From NCBI RefSeq assembly GCF_016863175.1, contig NZ_BOOJ01000032.1, positions 62,001 through 126,000 of the forward strand: a DNA stretch of 64,000 nt, given 5' to 3'. Below the pieces are notes generated by a model. That model made no database searches. It was given only the letters and a program-made list of their open reading frames with translations, and was not told the origin of the DNA. Positions 1 to 8,569 of this stretch are shown here, piece by piece (position 1 is the stretch's first letter; each line of letters starts with the position of its first letter). The translations under genes were made by a program, and so were the position numbers. The stretch is from Paraplanobispora siamensis (GTDB lineage Bacteria; Actinomycetota; Actinomycetes; Streptosporangiales; Streptosporangiaceae).

Positions 1-28
1 GCTCGGCATAGGCATCCCCGCCGACGGC

Positions 29-2803
29 GTGGCGCGACCGGCCGGAGCGGGCGATCTGTCGATAGTGAATGGCGTGTGGAACGTGGTCAGGCGTCGCCTC
101 CGGCAGGTCCCCTGGGCGCAGGCCGCCCCGGCGGTGCTCGCCGCGGCGCTGGTGGCCGTCGTGGGCCTGGTGCTGTCGGGCCTGTCGGGCGCCGTGCTGC
201 AGCGTGCCCAGCAGCGCACCGCCGATCAGGGGATGGACCGGCGCGCGGCGCTGGTGAACGGGGCGGTGACGGCGGAGGCCGGGCGGTACGTGGACGCGCT
301 GCGCATGATGGCCGCCGCCATGGGGGCCTCCGAGCCGCTGACCAGGGCCAGGTTCGTCCGGCTCACCCGGCCGCTGCAGCAGATGCGGCTGGCCGGCGCG
401 TCCTCGATCGTGTTCCTGGTGGCGGCCGGCGACGAGGATGTCCCGCGGGTGCAGGAGGAGTGGCGCGAGCGGGGGGCGGCGGGACTGAACCTGGCCGCCG
501 AGGGCACCGGGCGCGAGCACATCTTCTCGATCTTCAACGAGCCGCTGAACGGAAACCGGCGGCAGGAGGCCGGCATCGACGCCACCCAGGCGGCCGAACC
601 CTCCCAGGCGCTGACCGAGGCGCGCCGCAGCGGCCAGGTGACGGTCTCCGACACCTACTACCTGCTGGGAGACCGGGATCTGCCGGCGGAGCACCGCCAG
701 CTGTCGTTCGTGCTGACCGTCCCGATCCACACGGAGACCCCGGCGGACGGAGGGCGGCGCAGGTTCGTCGGCTGGGTGCTGATGGCGTTGCACGGGCAGG
801 ACTTCATCGGCGAGACCCTCCAGCGCATCACCCAGGGCACGTTCGACGTACGGCTGCGCGCGCGTCACAGCGGCGGCGCCGTGATGACCGTCGCCACGCT
901 GACCGCGACCGGCGCCCGCCGATCTCCCCCCGACATGAGCCGCACCGGCGAGGTGCGCGTCGCCCAGCGGACCTGGCAGCTCGAGGTCGCCGCCGCCGGG
1001 GCGTCGCTGCCCGGGGCGTCCGGGGCGCTGCCGGCCACCGTGGCCACCACCGGGACCGTGGTGAGCCTGCTGCTGGCCGCGCTCGTGTTCGTCCTGGCCG
1101 GCAGTCGCGCGCGGGCACGGGCGCAGGTGGTGGCCGCCACCGCCGAGCTGCGCGCCGCCGAGGCCGGGGCGCGCCGTCAGAGCGGGCTGCTGGCCGCGGT
1201 GCTGGACAGCGTGGGGGACGGGGTCGGGGTGATCGACGAGAAGGGACGGTTCCTGCTGCACAATCCGGCCGCCAGGCAGATCCTCGGCATCGACCATGAT
1301 CTTGACGACATCGAGGAGTGGCAACGCCGCTACGGCGTCTTCACCCCCGACGGCTCGGCCCCGATCCCGACCGGGGAGCTGCCCGTGATGCGCGCGCTGA
1401 CCGGCCAGAAGGTCGAACGGGTGTCGATGATGATCCGCCACCCCGGCCGCCCGGAAGGGGCGATCATCTCGGTGTCGGCCCAGCCGCTGGACCCGGCGGC
1501 CGGGCAGACGGGCGCGGTGGCGGTCTTCCACGACATCACGGACAGGACCCGGGCCGACGAGCGGCTGGCCGCCGCGTCCGCGGCGCTCCAGGAGGAGCTG
1601 GTCCGGCGCACCGCGAGCGAGGCCGAGCTGCGCGTCGCGCGTGACGAACTGGCCGTGCAGAAGGCCTATCTGACCCAGGTGCTGGACGCCATCGACGTCA
1701 ACGTGATCACCTGTGACCTCGACGGCGTCATCGTGCACGCCAACCGGGTCGCCCGCAGCGCCCTGCCGCCCGCCGACCGGCCGCTGACCATCGCCGAGAC
1801 CACTCCGGTGGTGCACATGACCTACTCCGACGGCTCGGCGATGACGATCGAGCAGACTCCCCTGATGCGGGCGCTGCGCGGTGAGGTCGTCGACCTGGAG
1901 ATGACGGTGACACCGCCCGGCTGCGGCCGGCAGATCGTCATGATGCACGCGCGGCCGCTGCGGCACACCGACGGGAACCTCATCGGCGCGGTGGCCTCCT
2001 CCTACAACATCACCGCGCTGCGCGAGCGCGAGGCCGAGCTGCAGGCCTTCGCCGGTGTCGTGGCCCACGACCTCAAACGCCCGCTGAGCGCGGTGCGCGG
2101 GTTCGCCGAGCTGGTGTACGACGACCTGGCCGAGGAGGCGGAGCCCGCCGGTCCCGGCGCCACCGGTCCCGACGCCACCGGTCCCGGCGGGCCGCGCGGG
2201 GCGACCGGCCGGGGCGGGGGTCGGGCCGCGCTGCGCATGCGGCACCTGGACCGCGTGCTGTCGGCGACCGCGCGGATGAGCCGCCTGATCGACGACCTGC
2301 TCCTGTACGCCGCCGCCCGCGACGCCGCCGTGAACCCGCAGACGGTCGACCTGGACGCGATGGCGCGCGAGGTCGTGGCCGAGCACGTGGCCGCCGCCGG
2401 AGCCGACCGGGCCGGTCCCGCCCCGCAGGTGTACGTCGGCACGCTTCCCCACGTGCTCGCCGACCCTCCGCTGGTCCGCCAGCTCGTCGACAACCTGATC
2501 GGCAACGCGATCAAGTACACCCCGCCGGGGCAGGCCCCGCGCGTCGACGTCACCCCCCACCCCGCGCCGGAGGGCTGGGCCTGCGTCGAGGTCGCCGACC
2601 GGGGCATCGGCATCCCTCCCGGCCAGCACCAGGCGATCTTCGCGGGGTTCCACCGGGTCGCCACCGCCTACAGCGGGACGGGCCTGGGACTGGCCATCTG
2701 CCGGCGGGTCGTCGAACGCCACGGCGGCACCATCGTCGCCGAGGACAACCCCGGCGGCGGCGCCAGGTTCCGCTTCACCCTGCCCGCCGCCCCGCAGCCC
2801 TGA
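29..2803 (+). CDS. CHASE-PAS-PAS sensor histidine kinase
   Basis: Membrane sensor kinase expected to autophosphorylate on a histidine and pass the phosphate to a response regulator not seen here. TM segment about residues 31-54, an extracytoplasmic CHASE-like region to about 330, a second TM about 335-357, two PAS domains (about 386-505 and 548-670), then HisKA with the H-box VVAHDLKRP (His about 678), an N-box DNLIGNAIKYTPP, and G-boxes DRGIGIP and GTGLGLA. The loop between the two HisKA helices is lengthened by a Gly/Pro/Ala/Thr stretch (GPGATGPDATGPGG). The frame is open to the window edge; the first GTG is at 29 and another at 65 lies closer to the first TM, neither with a good ribosome site. 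Kinase identity is firm; ligand and exact start are unknown. Confidence 0.9.
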   Translation: MARPAGAGDLSIVNGVWNVVRRRLRQVPWAQAAPAVLAAALVAVVGLVLSGLSGAVLQRAQQRTADQGMDRRAALVNGAVTAEAGRYVDALRMMAAAMGASEPLTRARFVRLTRPLQQMRLAGASSIVFLVAAGDEDVPRVQEEWRERGAAGLNLAAEGTGREHIFSIFNEPLNGNRRQEAGIDATQAAEPSQALTEARRSGQVTVSDTYYLLGDRDLPAEHRQLSFVLTVPIHTETPADGGRRRFVGWVLMALHGQDFIGETLQRITQGTFDVRLRARHSGGAVMTVATLTATGARRSPPDMSRTGEVRVAQRTWQLEVAAAGASLPGASGALPATVATTGTVVSLLLAALVFVLAGSRARARAQVVAATAELRAAEAGARRQSGLLAAVLDSVGDGVGVIDEKGRFLLHNPAARQILGIDHDLDDIEEWQRRYGVFTPDGSAPIPTGELPVMRALTGQKVERVSMMIRHPGRPEGAIISVSAQPLDPAAGQTGAVAVFHDITDRTRADERLAAASAALQEELVRRTASEAELRVARDELAVQKAYLTQVLDAIDVNVITCDLDGVIVHANRVARSALPPADRPLTIAETTPVVHMTYSDGSAMTIEQTPLMRALRGEVVDLEMTVTPPGCGRQIVMMHARPLRHTDGNLIGAVASSYNITALREREAELQAFAGVVAHDLKRPLSAVRGFAELVYDDLAEEAEPAGPGATGPDATGPGGPRGATGRGGGRAALRMRHLDRVLSATARMSRLIDDLLLYAAARDAAVNPQTVDLDAMAREVVAEHVAAAGADRAGPAPQVYVGTLPHVLADPPLVRQLVDNLIGNAIKYTPPGQAPRVDVTPHPAPEGWACVEVADRGIGIPPGQHQAIFAGFHRVATAYSGTGLGLAICRRVVERHGGTIVAEDNPGGGARFRFTLPAAPQP

Positions 2804-2869
2804 CCGTAGCGGGCCCTGCGGCACGAGGCCGGGCCGTACGGAGGCGGAGCCGTACCGTCCCGAGCGGGA

Positions 2870-3448
2870 TCACCCCGGCCGGTGCCGCCGGTAGTAACGG
2901 GCGACGCGCGCCCGGTTGCCGCAGCGTGCGGCCGAGCACCAGCGCCGGCGCGGATGCGCGGGCAGGAACAGCATGACGCAGTCGTCGGCCTCGCACTCAC
3001 GGACCCGGATGATCGCCGGATCGGTCAGCAGACCGGCCACGGCCTCGGCGAGCATGGTCGTCAGTCGGGCGCCCGGGGCGCCGGGGCGGCGGGTCACGGC
3101 CGTGACTGACGCGCCGTCCCAGGACAGCTCCCTGACGGCGGGCGCCGCGGCCTGCGCCCGGTTGAGCCCGCGCAGGGCGGCCTCGGGCGGGCGCTCGCCC
3201 CGCCGGGCGCGCTCGATCGCGGCGGCGGCGTGCTCGCGTACGGCGTGCACGGCCGACAGGTCGGACGGGGCGAGGGCGGAGGTCTCGTCCTCGGTCAGGC
3301 CGGGGAGCCGGTCGCGCTGGAGGGCCAGCCACGAGCGCAGCGCTTCGGGATCGGCCAGCAGGTCGACCGGCCCCTGCGGGGTGCGCGGCCGGGTGTTGAC
3401 CAGGTCCAGGGCGAGGGGCTCGCCGGTCAGCGGCACGAGATCGCTCAT
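2870..3448 (-). CDS. CGNR zinc-finger protein with ABATE domain, probable regulator
   Basis: A 192-aa protein with an N-terminal ABATE-type region (GEPLALDLVNTRPRT) and a C-terminal CGNR zinc finger. Four cysteines occur as C-x4-C (152, 157) and C-x4-C (171, 176) around the signature RCGNRARVARYYRRHR. CGNR proteins are treated as probable DNA-binding regulators; no target is proven for most. It is divergent from the alpha/beta-hydrolase gene at 3533, with a short palindrome in the 84-bp gap, so it probably controls itself and that enzyme. The ATG at 3448 fits the family N-terminus. Confidence 0.87.
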   Translation of the reverse strand: MSDLVPLTGEPLALDLVNTRPRTPQGPVDLLADPEALRSWLALQRDRLPGLTEDETSALAPSDLSAVHAVREHAAAAIERARRGERPPEAALRGLNRAQAAAPAVRELSWDGASVTAVTRRPGAPGARLTTMLAEAVAGLLTDPAIIRVRECEADDCVMLFLPAHPRRRWCSAARCGNRARVARYYRRHRPG

Positions 3449-3461
3449 GACCTAATGCTAC

Positions 3462-3479
3462 ATGGGTGGGTTGACCCAT
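3462..3479. promoter_or_regulatory. Palindromic operator candidate between CGNR regulator and hydrolase
   Basis: ATGGGT, six bases, ACCCAT: a perfect 6-bp inverted repeat in the middle of the 84-bp divergent gap. Its place and symmetry suit a binding site for the CGNR protein or another regulator of both genes. No binding data can be read from sequence. Confidence 0.4.
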
Positions 3480-3532
3480 TAGATAGAGATCGGTTACTAC
3501 TAATGCATATTCGCTTAGAGGAGGCATGTGAA

Positions 3533-4432
3533 ATGACGTTCCCGGCCATCGCCCGCACGCTGCACCGCCACATCGACGTCGACGGGGTGCAGGTCTTCTA
3601 CCGCGAGTCGGTTCCCTCCCGGGCGGACGCCCCCGTCATGCTGCTGCTGCACGGCTTCCCCTCGGCCTCGCACCAGTTCCGCAGGCTCATCGACACGCTC
3701 GGCGACCGCTACCGGTTGATCGCCCCCGACTATCCCGGCTTCGGCCACACGGTGACCCCGGACGGGTTCGCCTACCGTTTCGACGCCCTGGCCGACATCG
3801 TCGAGGGCTTCGTCGAACGGCTCGGCCTGACCCGGTTCGTGATGTACGTCTTCGACTTCGGCGCGCCCGTCGGCTTCCGGCTGGCGACCAGGCGGCCCGA
3901 GTGGATCGCCGGCCTGGTCGTGCAGAACGGCAACGCCTACGAGGAGGGACTGTCACCCGCAGCCCGGGACTTCATCGCGCTGCGCCCGCAGGACGAGGGG
4001 GCCGGGGAGACCGTGCGGGACCTGCTGACGCTGCCCGCCACGCGCGGCCAGTACGAGGGCGGCACCGCCGACCCGCGGCTGGTCGCCCCCGACGGCTGGA
4101 CGCTGGACCAGCACTTCCTGGACCTGCCGGGGCGCAAGGAGGCGCAGGTCGCGCTGGCCTTCGACTATCACGCCAACGTGGGAGAGTATCCGCGGTGGCA
4201 GCGGTGGCTGCGCAAGCGCACCCCGCCCACGCTCATCGCCTGGGGCGTCAACGACCCCTTCTTCACCGAGCCCGGCGCCCGCGCCTACCTCCGCGACGTC
4301 CCCAGCGCCGACCTGCACCTGTTCGACACCGGGCACTTCGCCCTGGAGGACAGGCTTCCCGAGATCGCCCCGCTGATCGCCGCATTCCTCGACCGCGTCT
4401 GGGCCGGGGCCCCCGTCACGGCCCGGAGCTGA
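3533..4432 (+). CDS. Alpha/beta hydrolase, epoxide hydrolase / dehalogenase type
   Basis: A 299-aa soluble alpha/beta-fold hydrolase. The oxyanion motif HGFP is at residues 40-43. The nucleophile elbow VFDFGAPVG places Asp108 at the nucleophile position, as in epoxide hydrolases and haloalkane dehalogenases rather than Ser esterases. The catalytic His is His268 in DTGHFALED. An acid residue fits in the WGVNDPFF region. The start at 3533 is preceded by AGAGGAGG eight bases upstream; the frame is open further up but nothing there resembles the family. It is divergent from a CGNR regulator. Substrate unknown. Confidence 0.87.
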   Translation: MTFPAIARTLHRHIDVDGVQVFYRESVPSRADAPVMLLLHGFPSASHQFRRLIDTLGDRYRLIAPDYPGFGHTVTPDGFAYRFDALADIVEGFVERLGLTRFVMYVFDFGAPVGFRLATRRPEWIAGLVVQNGNAYEEGLSPAARDFIALRPQDEGAGETVRDLLTLPATRGQYEGGTADPRLVAPDGWTLDQHFLDLPGRKEAQVALAFDYHANVGEYPRWQRWLRKRTPPTLIAWGVNDPFFTEPGARAYLRDVPSADLHLFDTGHFALEDRLPEIAPLIAAFLDRVWAGAPVTARS

Positions 4433-4448
4433 GGCCGGGGCCGTATCG

Positions 4449-4482
4449 CCGGGGCCGTACCGCCGGATCCGCCTCGCCCCGG
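4449..4482. terminator. Hairpin between convergent genes
   Basis: CCGGGGC (4449-4455) can pair with GCCCCGG (4476-4482) across a 20-base loop, in the 53-bp gap between two convergent stop codons. A 14-bp tandem repeat (4434-4461) makes up part of it. There is no T-run, so termination is plausible but weakly supported. Confidence 0.35.
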
Positions 4483-4485
4483 TCT

Positions 4486-5475
4486 TCAGCCCGCCGCGGC
4501 GCCCCGGGTCGCGGCGCGGAAGTGCGCCCGCAGCCGCTCCCCGGCCTTCCCGGCCGCGCCGAGCCGGTCCAGGCCGAGCAGGGCGGAGCCCACGATGGGC
4601 GGGACGTCGACGACGACCAGCTTGGCCTGCGGAGCCTGCCCGGCGAAGCGTTCCTCGAGCATGGCGCTCAGGAGCGGGTCGCGGGCGGTCAGCACGCCGC
4701 CGCCCAGGACCACCTCCACGGGGGAGCCGAGCAGGCCGAGCCTGCGCAGCGCGACCACCCCCAGGATCGTGACCTCCTCGGCCAGGCGCGCCACGACGGA
4801 GCGCGCCACCGCGTCGCCCGCCTCGGCGGCCGACATCAGCACCGGCACCAGATCCTGCAGCCGGGCGTAGGGGAGGTCGCCGAAGTGCACGGCCAGGGAC
4901 ACCTCCTCCACGGTGCGGGTGCCGAAGTGCCCGCGCACCGCGCGCTCCAGCGCGGTGGCCGGGCCGCGGCCGTCCTCGGCGCGCACGGCGTGCCAGAGCA
5001 CCTCCTCGCCCAGACCCAGGCCGCCGCCCCAGTCGCCGGTGAGCCTGCCGAGGGCGGGGAATCGGGCGACCTGCCCGGTGGGGGAGACCCCGACCGCGTT
5101 GATGCCGGCCCCGCAGACCACGGCCACGCCCGACGGGCCCGAGGCGCCGGCCCGCAGCAGGGCGAAGGTGTCGTTGCCGACCACCGCCTCCCGGGCGTAG
5201 CCCCGGGTGAGGATCTCCTCGCGCAGGGCCCGCTCCTCGGCCGGCAGGTCCGCGCCCGCCACGTAGGCGGCCACGTGGTCGGCGTACGGCGCCGCCGCGC
5301 CCGGGCCGAGCATCCGCCGCGCGATCTCGCCTATCACGTCGATCGCGGCGCCCACCCCCGCGCGCTGCGGCTCGAAGGCCGTGCCCCGGCCGGTGGCCAG
5401 GACTGAGCCGTCCTCGCCGATCAGCGCGACGTCGGTCTTGCTGTTGCCGCCGTCCACGGCCAGGACGGTCCTCAC
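4486..5475 (-). CDS. BadF/BadG/NagK-type sugar kinase (N-acetylglucosamine kinase-like)
   Basis: A 329-aa ASKHA-fold kinase. The N-terminal phosphate-binding motif is LAVDGGNSKTDVAL, followed by a second glycine-rich region (VVCGAGINAVG) and DWGGGLGLGEEV. In this family the enzyme phosphorylates N-acetylglucosamine or a related amino sugar with ATP. It is the last gene of the minus-strand sugar operon. Its GTG start overlaps the stop of the upstream GH4 gene by four bases, implying translational coupling, so it probably phosphorylates a sugar released by the glycosidase. The exact sugar is not determined. Confidence 0.85.
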   Translation of the reverse strand: MRTVLAVDGGNSKTDVALIGEDGSVLATGRGTAFEPQRAGVGAAIDVIGEIARRMLGPGAAAPYADHVAAYVAGADLPAEERALREEILTRGYAREAVVGNDTFALLRAGASGPSGVAVVCGAGINAVGVSPTGQVARFPALGRLTGDWGGGLGLGEEVLWHAVRAEDGRGPATALERAVRGHFGTRTVEEVSLAVHFGDLPYARLQDLVPVLMSAAEAGDAVARSVVARLAEEVTILGVVALRRLGLLGSPVEVVLGGGVLTARDPLLSAMLEERFAGQAPQAKLVVVDVPPIVGSALLGLDRLGAAGKAGERLRAHFRAATRGAAAG

Positions 5476-6731
5476 GCCCGCGCCCAGGGCAGGTGCCGCC
5501 GGTTGGCCTCGATCAGGCGCCGGGCCAGCTCCTCGGCCGGGGCGGCCTGGCCGACCAGCGGGTGGGCGAGAAGCGCGTCGGCGACCCGCTCGCGGCCGCC
5601 GTGCAGCGCGGCCTCCAGCGCCAGCGTCTCGTAGGCCGTGACGTGGGCGATGAGACCGGCGTAGAGGGGCTCGACGGCCGGTACGGCCAGCGGCACGGCG
5701 CCGGAGGCGGTGATCGTGGCGGGCACCTCGATGACCGCCTCGTCGGCCAGGAACGGCAGCGTGCCGTCGTTGCGCAGGTTGACCACCTGCGCGTCGCCCC
5801 GGTCGCCGAGCAGCGAGGCGATCAGCGCCACGGCGGCCTCGGAGTAGAACGCGCCGCCGCGTTTCTCCAGCAGCCCGGGCTTGGTGTCCACCGACGGGTC
5901 GGCGTACATCTCCAGCAGCCTGCCCTCCATCGCCGCGACCTCGGCCGCCCGCGAGGGCTTGGCCCGCTGTTCCTCCACCACGAGGTCGTGGGCGTAGAAG
6001 TAGCGCAGGTAGTAGGAGGGCACCACGCCGAGCCGGCGGATCAGGCCGGCCGGCAGGCCGACGTCCTCGGCGATCTCCTCGCCGTGCTCCTCCAGCAGCG
6101 CGGGCAGCACGTCCCGCCCGTCGAGCAGGACCGTCCGCTCCCACGTCAGGTGGTTCAGGCCGACGTGGCCCAGGGAGATCCGCGCGGGGTCGACGCCCAG
6201 CTTCGCGGCGAAGCGGCGCTGGAAGCCGATCGCCACGTTGCACAGGCCGATGGCCCGGTGACCGGCCTCCAGCAGCGCCCGGGTGACGATGCCCACCGGG
6301 TTGGTGAAGTCGACGATCCAGGCGCCGGGCGCGTGCTCGCGGATCCGCGCGGCGATGTCCAGCACGACCGGCACCGTGCGCAGGGCCTTGGCCAGGCCGC
6401 CCGCCCCGGTGGTCTCCTGGCCGACGCACCCGCACTCCAGCGGGAGGGTCTCGTCGACCTCGCGCGCCGCCTGGCCGCCCACGCGCAGCTGCAGGAGCAC
6501 GGCCACCGCCCCGGCGGCGCCCTCCTCGACCGAGGCGGTCGCGGTGACCTTCGCCGGGTGCCCGGCGCGCGCCAGCATCCGGCGGGCCATCCCGGCGACC
6601 GGGCCGAGCCGGCGGGTGTCCGGGTCGACCAGCGCGATCTCGGTGAGGGGCAGTTCGTCCCTCAGCCGTGCGAACCCGTCGATCAGCTCCGGCGTGTACG
6701 TCGAGCCGCCCCCGACAACGGCGAGTTTCAC
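5472..6731 (-). CDS. Glycoside hydrolase family 4, 6-phospho-beta-glucosidase type
   Basis: A 419-aa GH4 enzyme; the family uses NAD+ and a divalent metal and cleaves by an oxidation-elimination route. The Rossmann motif is AVVGGGSTYTPELIDGF near the N-terminus. DFTNPVGIVT, GLCNVAIGFQRR (metal-ligand Cys) and GHVGLNHLTWE (metal-ligand His) follow in the expected order. GTG start with AGGAG just upstream. The start overlaps the permease stop and the end overlaps the kinase start, each by four bases. Since import here is by an ABC transporter and not a PTS, the true substrate may be an unphosphorylated disaccharide; that is inference. Confidence 0.9.
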   Translation of the reverse strand: MKLAVVGGGSTYTPELIDGFARLRDELPLTEIALVDPDTRRLGPVAGMARRMLARAGHPAKVTATASVEEGAAGAVAVLLQLRVGGQAAREVDETLPLECGCVGQETTGAGGLAKALRTVPVVLDIAARIREHAPGAWIVDFTNPVGIVTRALLEAGHRAIGLCNVAIGFQRRFAAKLGVDPARISLGHVGLNHLTWERTVLLDGRDVLPALLEEHGEEIAEDVGLPAGLIRRLGVVPSYYLRYFYAHDLVVEEQRAKPSRAAEVAAMEGRLLEMYADPSVDTKPGLLEKRGGAFYSEAAVALIASLLGDRGDAQVVNLRNDGTLPFLADEAVIEVPATITASGAVPLAVPAVEPLYAGLIAHVTAYETLALEAALHGGRERVADALLAHPLVGQAAPAEELARRLIEANRRHLPWARA

Positions 6732-7624
6732 CCTTTCACTCCTGTCAAGGTGACGCCCTCGATGAAGACTCTCTGGGCGAGGAAGAAGACAACGATCACA
6801 GGTGCCATGACGAGCAGCGTGGCCGCCATGGTGAGGTTCCACTGCACGCTGTGCAGGGCCTTGAAGGACGCCAGCCCGATCGACAGCGTCCAGTTGTCCA
6901 GGTTCGTGGAGGCGTACAGCAGCGGGCCGTAGTAGTCGTTCCAGCAGTAGAAGAACTGGAACAGCGCCACCGCGGCGATCGCGGGCCGGGCCATCGGCAG
7001 CACGACCCGCACGAGCGTGGTGAAGTCCGAGCAGCCGTCGACCCGGGCCGCGTCGGTGTAGTCCCTGGGGATCGTCAGCAGGAACTGGCGCAGCAGGAAG
7101 ATGGAGAAGGCGTCGCCCAGCAGCATGGGCAGGATCAGCGGCCACAGCGTGCCGGTCAGCTCGGCCCGGGCCCAGATCAGATAGACCGGGACCGCGACCA
7201 CCTGCGGGGGCAGCATCATCATCGCGATGACCGCCAGGAAGGCGGCCCTGCGCCCGGGGAAGCGGAAGCGGGCCAGCGCGTAGGCCACCGGGATCGACGA
7301 CAGCAGCATGAACGCGGTGCCCAGGCCCGCGTACAGCATCGTGTTGCCGATCCACAGCAGCAGCGGGGACCGCTCGAAGATCTCGGTGAAGTTGCCCCAG
7401 TTCCACGACTGAGGCCACAGCTGACTGGTCAGCGCCTGCTGGTCGGTCATCAGGGCGGTGAGCGCGATGAAGACCAGCGGCCCGATGAACATGATCGCCA
7501 GCGCGACGGCGAGGGCGTGCGTGGCGATCCAGTACAGGATCCTGCGCCCCCGGACGCGTCGGGCGGTCCGGCCGCGCGGGCGGGAGGCCGGGGCCTGGGG
7601 GCGGGTGGCCAGGGCGGTGCTCAC
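6728..7624 (-). CDS. Carbohydrate ABC transporter permease, MalG type
   Basis: A 298-aa inner-membrane permease with about six hydrophobic segments. It carries the cytoplasmic EAA-type loop around DYTDAARVDGCSDF and LPMARPAI, which docks on the ATPase. It pairs with the permease immediately upstream and the lipoprotein at 8570-9919. GTG at 7624 overlaps the previous stop codon by four bases. No ATPase gene lies in the operon; in actinomycetes a shared MsiK-type ATPase often serves such importers, which is an expectation here and not seen. Confidence 0.93.
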   Translation of the reverse strand: MSTALATRPQAPASRPRGRTARRVRGRRILYWIATHALAVALAIMFIGPLVFIALTALMTDQQALTSQLWPQSWNWGNFTEIFERSPLLLWIGNTMLYAGLGTAFMLLSSIPVAYALARFRFPGRRAAFLAVIAMMMLPPQVVAVPVYLIWARAELTGTLWPLILPMLLGDAFSIFLLRQFLLTIPRDYTDAARVDGCSDFTTLVRVVLPMARPAIAAVALFQFFYCWNDYYGPLLYASTNLDNWTLSIGLASFKALHSVQWNLTMAATLLVMAPVIVVFFLAQRVFIEGVTLTGVKG

Positions 7625-8562
7625 GAGACCTCCCGGTCGAAGGCGCGGAAGCGGCGCAGCAGGATCAGGGTGAAGACCATCGAGGCGGCGAACAGCAGCA
7701 GGGCGAGCACGCACGCGTACCCCATGGAGAAGTCGCGGAAGCCCGCGTGGAACAGCCACTGCGGCAGGGTCAGCGTGGACGTCTCCGGATAGCCGGGCGT
7801 GAAGCTGCTGCCGGGGGAGTCGGTGGCGCCGGAGGCGACCCTGGCGGCGATCATCGCCTGGGTGAAGTACTGCAGGGCGTAGATGACGCCGGTGACCGCC
7901 GAGAACACCAGCACCGGAGAGATCGTCGGCAGCGTGATGCTCCGGAACTGCCGCCAGGCCCCCGCCCCGTCCAGCGCGGCCGCCTCGTACAGGTGCCGGG
8001 GCACGTCCAGCAGCGCGGCCAGGAAGATCACCATGGTGTTCCCGGCCCCCCACATGCCCAGCAGGGTCAGGCTCGGCTTGGACCAGTCCTTGTCGCCGAA
8101 CCAGTCGGGGCCGGTGACGCCGACCAGCTCCAGGAGCTGGTTGACCGGGCCGGTGGCCGGGTTGAGCAGGAAGACGAACGAGACCGTGCCCGCCACCGTC
8201 GGGATCAGCGAGGGCAGGTAGAAGATCGTCCGGAACAGGCCCGCGCCCGCCTTCAGCCGGGTCACGAGCTGGGCCAGCCCCAGGGCGAACAGCACCTGGG
8301 CGGGCACCATGAAGACGACCAGCCACAGGGTGTTGCCGATGGAGACGAGCGCCCGCTCGTCGCTCAGGAAGTAGCGGTAGTTGTCCAGGCCGATGAACTC
8401 CAGCGTGAACAGGTCGTAGCGGTGGAAGGAGAAGTAGACGGTCGCGGCCAGCGGGTAGAGGAAGAAGACCGCGAAGCCCGCCAGCCAGGGCGACAGCCAC
8501 ACGAGGGCCCGGAGGCCCTCGCGGCGCCGCCACGCGCGCGGCGCCGCAAGGACGGTGCTCAC
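7621..8562 (-). CDS. Carbohydrate ABC transporter permease, MalF type
   Basis: A 313-aa permease with a short cytoplasmic N-terminus, a first TM segment about residues 20-45 (ALVWLSPWLAGFAVFFLYPL) and five further hydrophobic segments. The EAA loop reads YEAAALDGAGAWRQFRSITLP. It forms the heterodimeric channel with the MalG-type partner. The start is GTG at 8562, seven bases after the stop of the binding-protein gene. Substrate class (di- or oligosaccharide) is inferred from the GH4 and kinase genes downstream. Confidence 0.93.
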   Translation of the reverse strand: MSTVLAAPRAWRRREGLRALVWLSPWLAGFAVFFLYPLAATVYFSFHRYDLFTLEFIGLDNYRYFLSDERALVSIGNTLWLVVFMVPAQVLFALGLAQLVTRLKAGAGLFRTIFYLPSLIPTVAGTVSFVFLLNPATGPVNQLLELVGVTGPDWFGDKDWSKPSLTLLGMWGAGNTMVIFLAALLDVPRHLYEAAALDGAGAWRQFRSITLPTISPVLVFSAVTGVIYALQYFTQAMIAARVASGATDSPGSSFTPGYPETSTLTLPQWLFHAGFRDFSMGYACVLALLLFAASMVFTLILLRRFRAFDREVS

Positions 8563-8569
8563 CGGCCGG

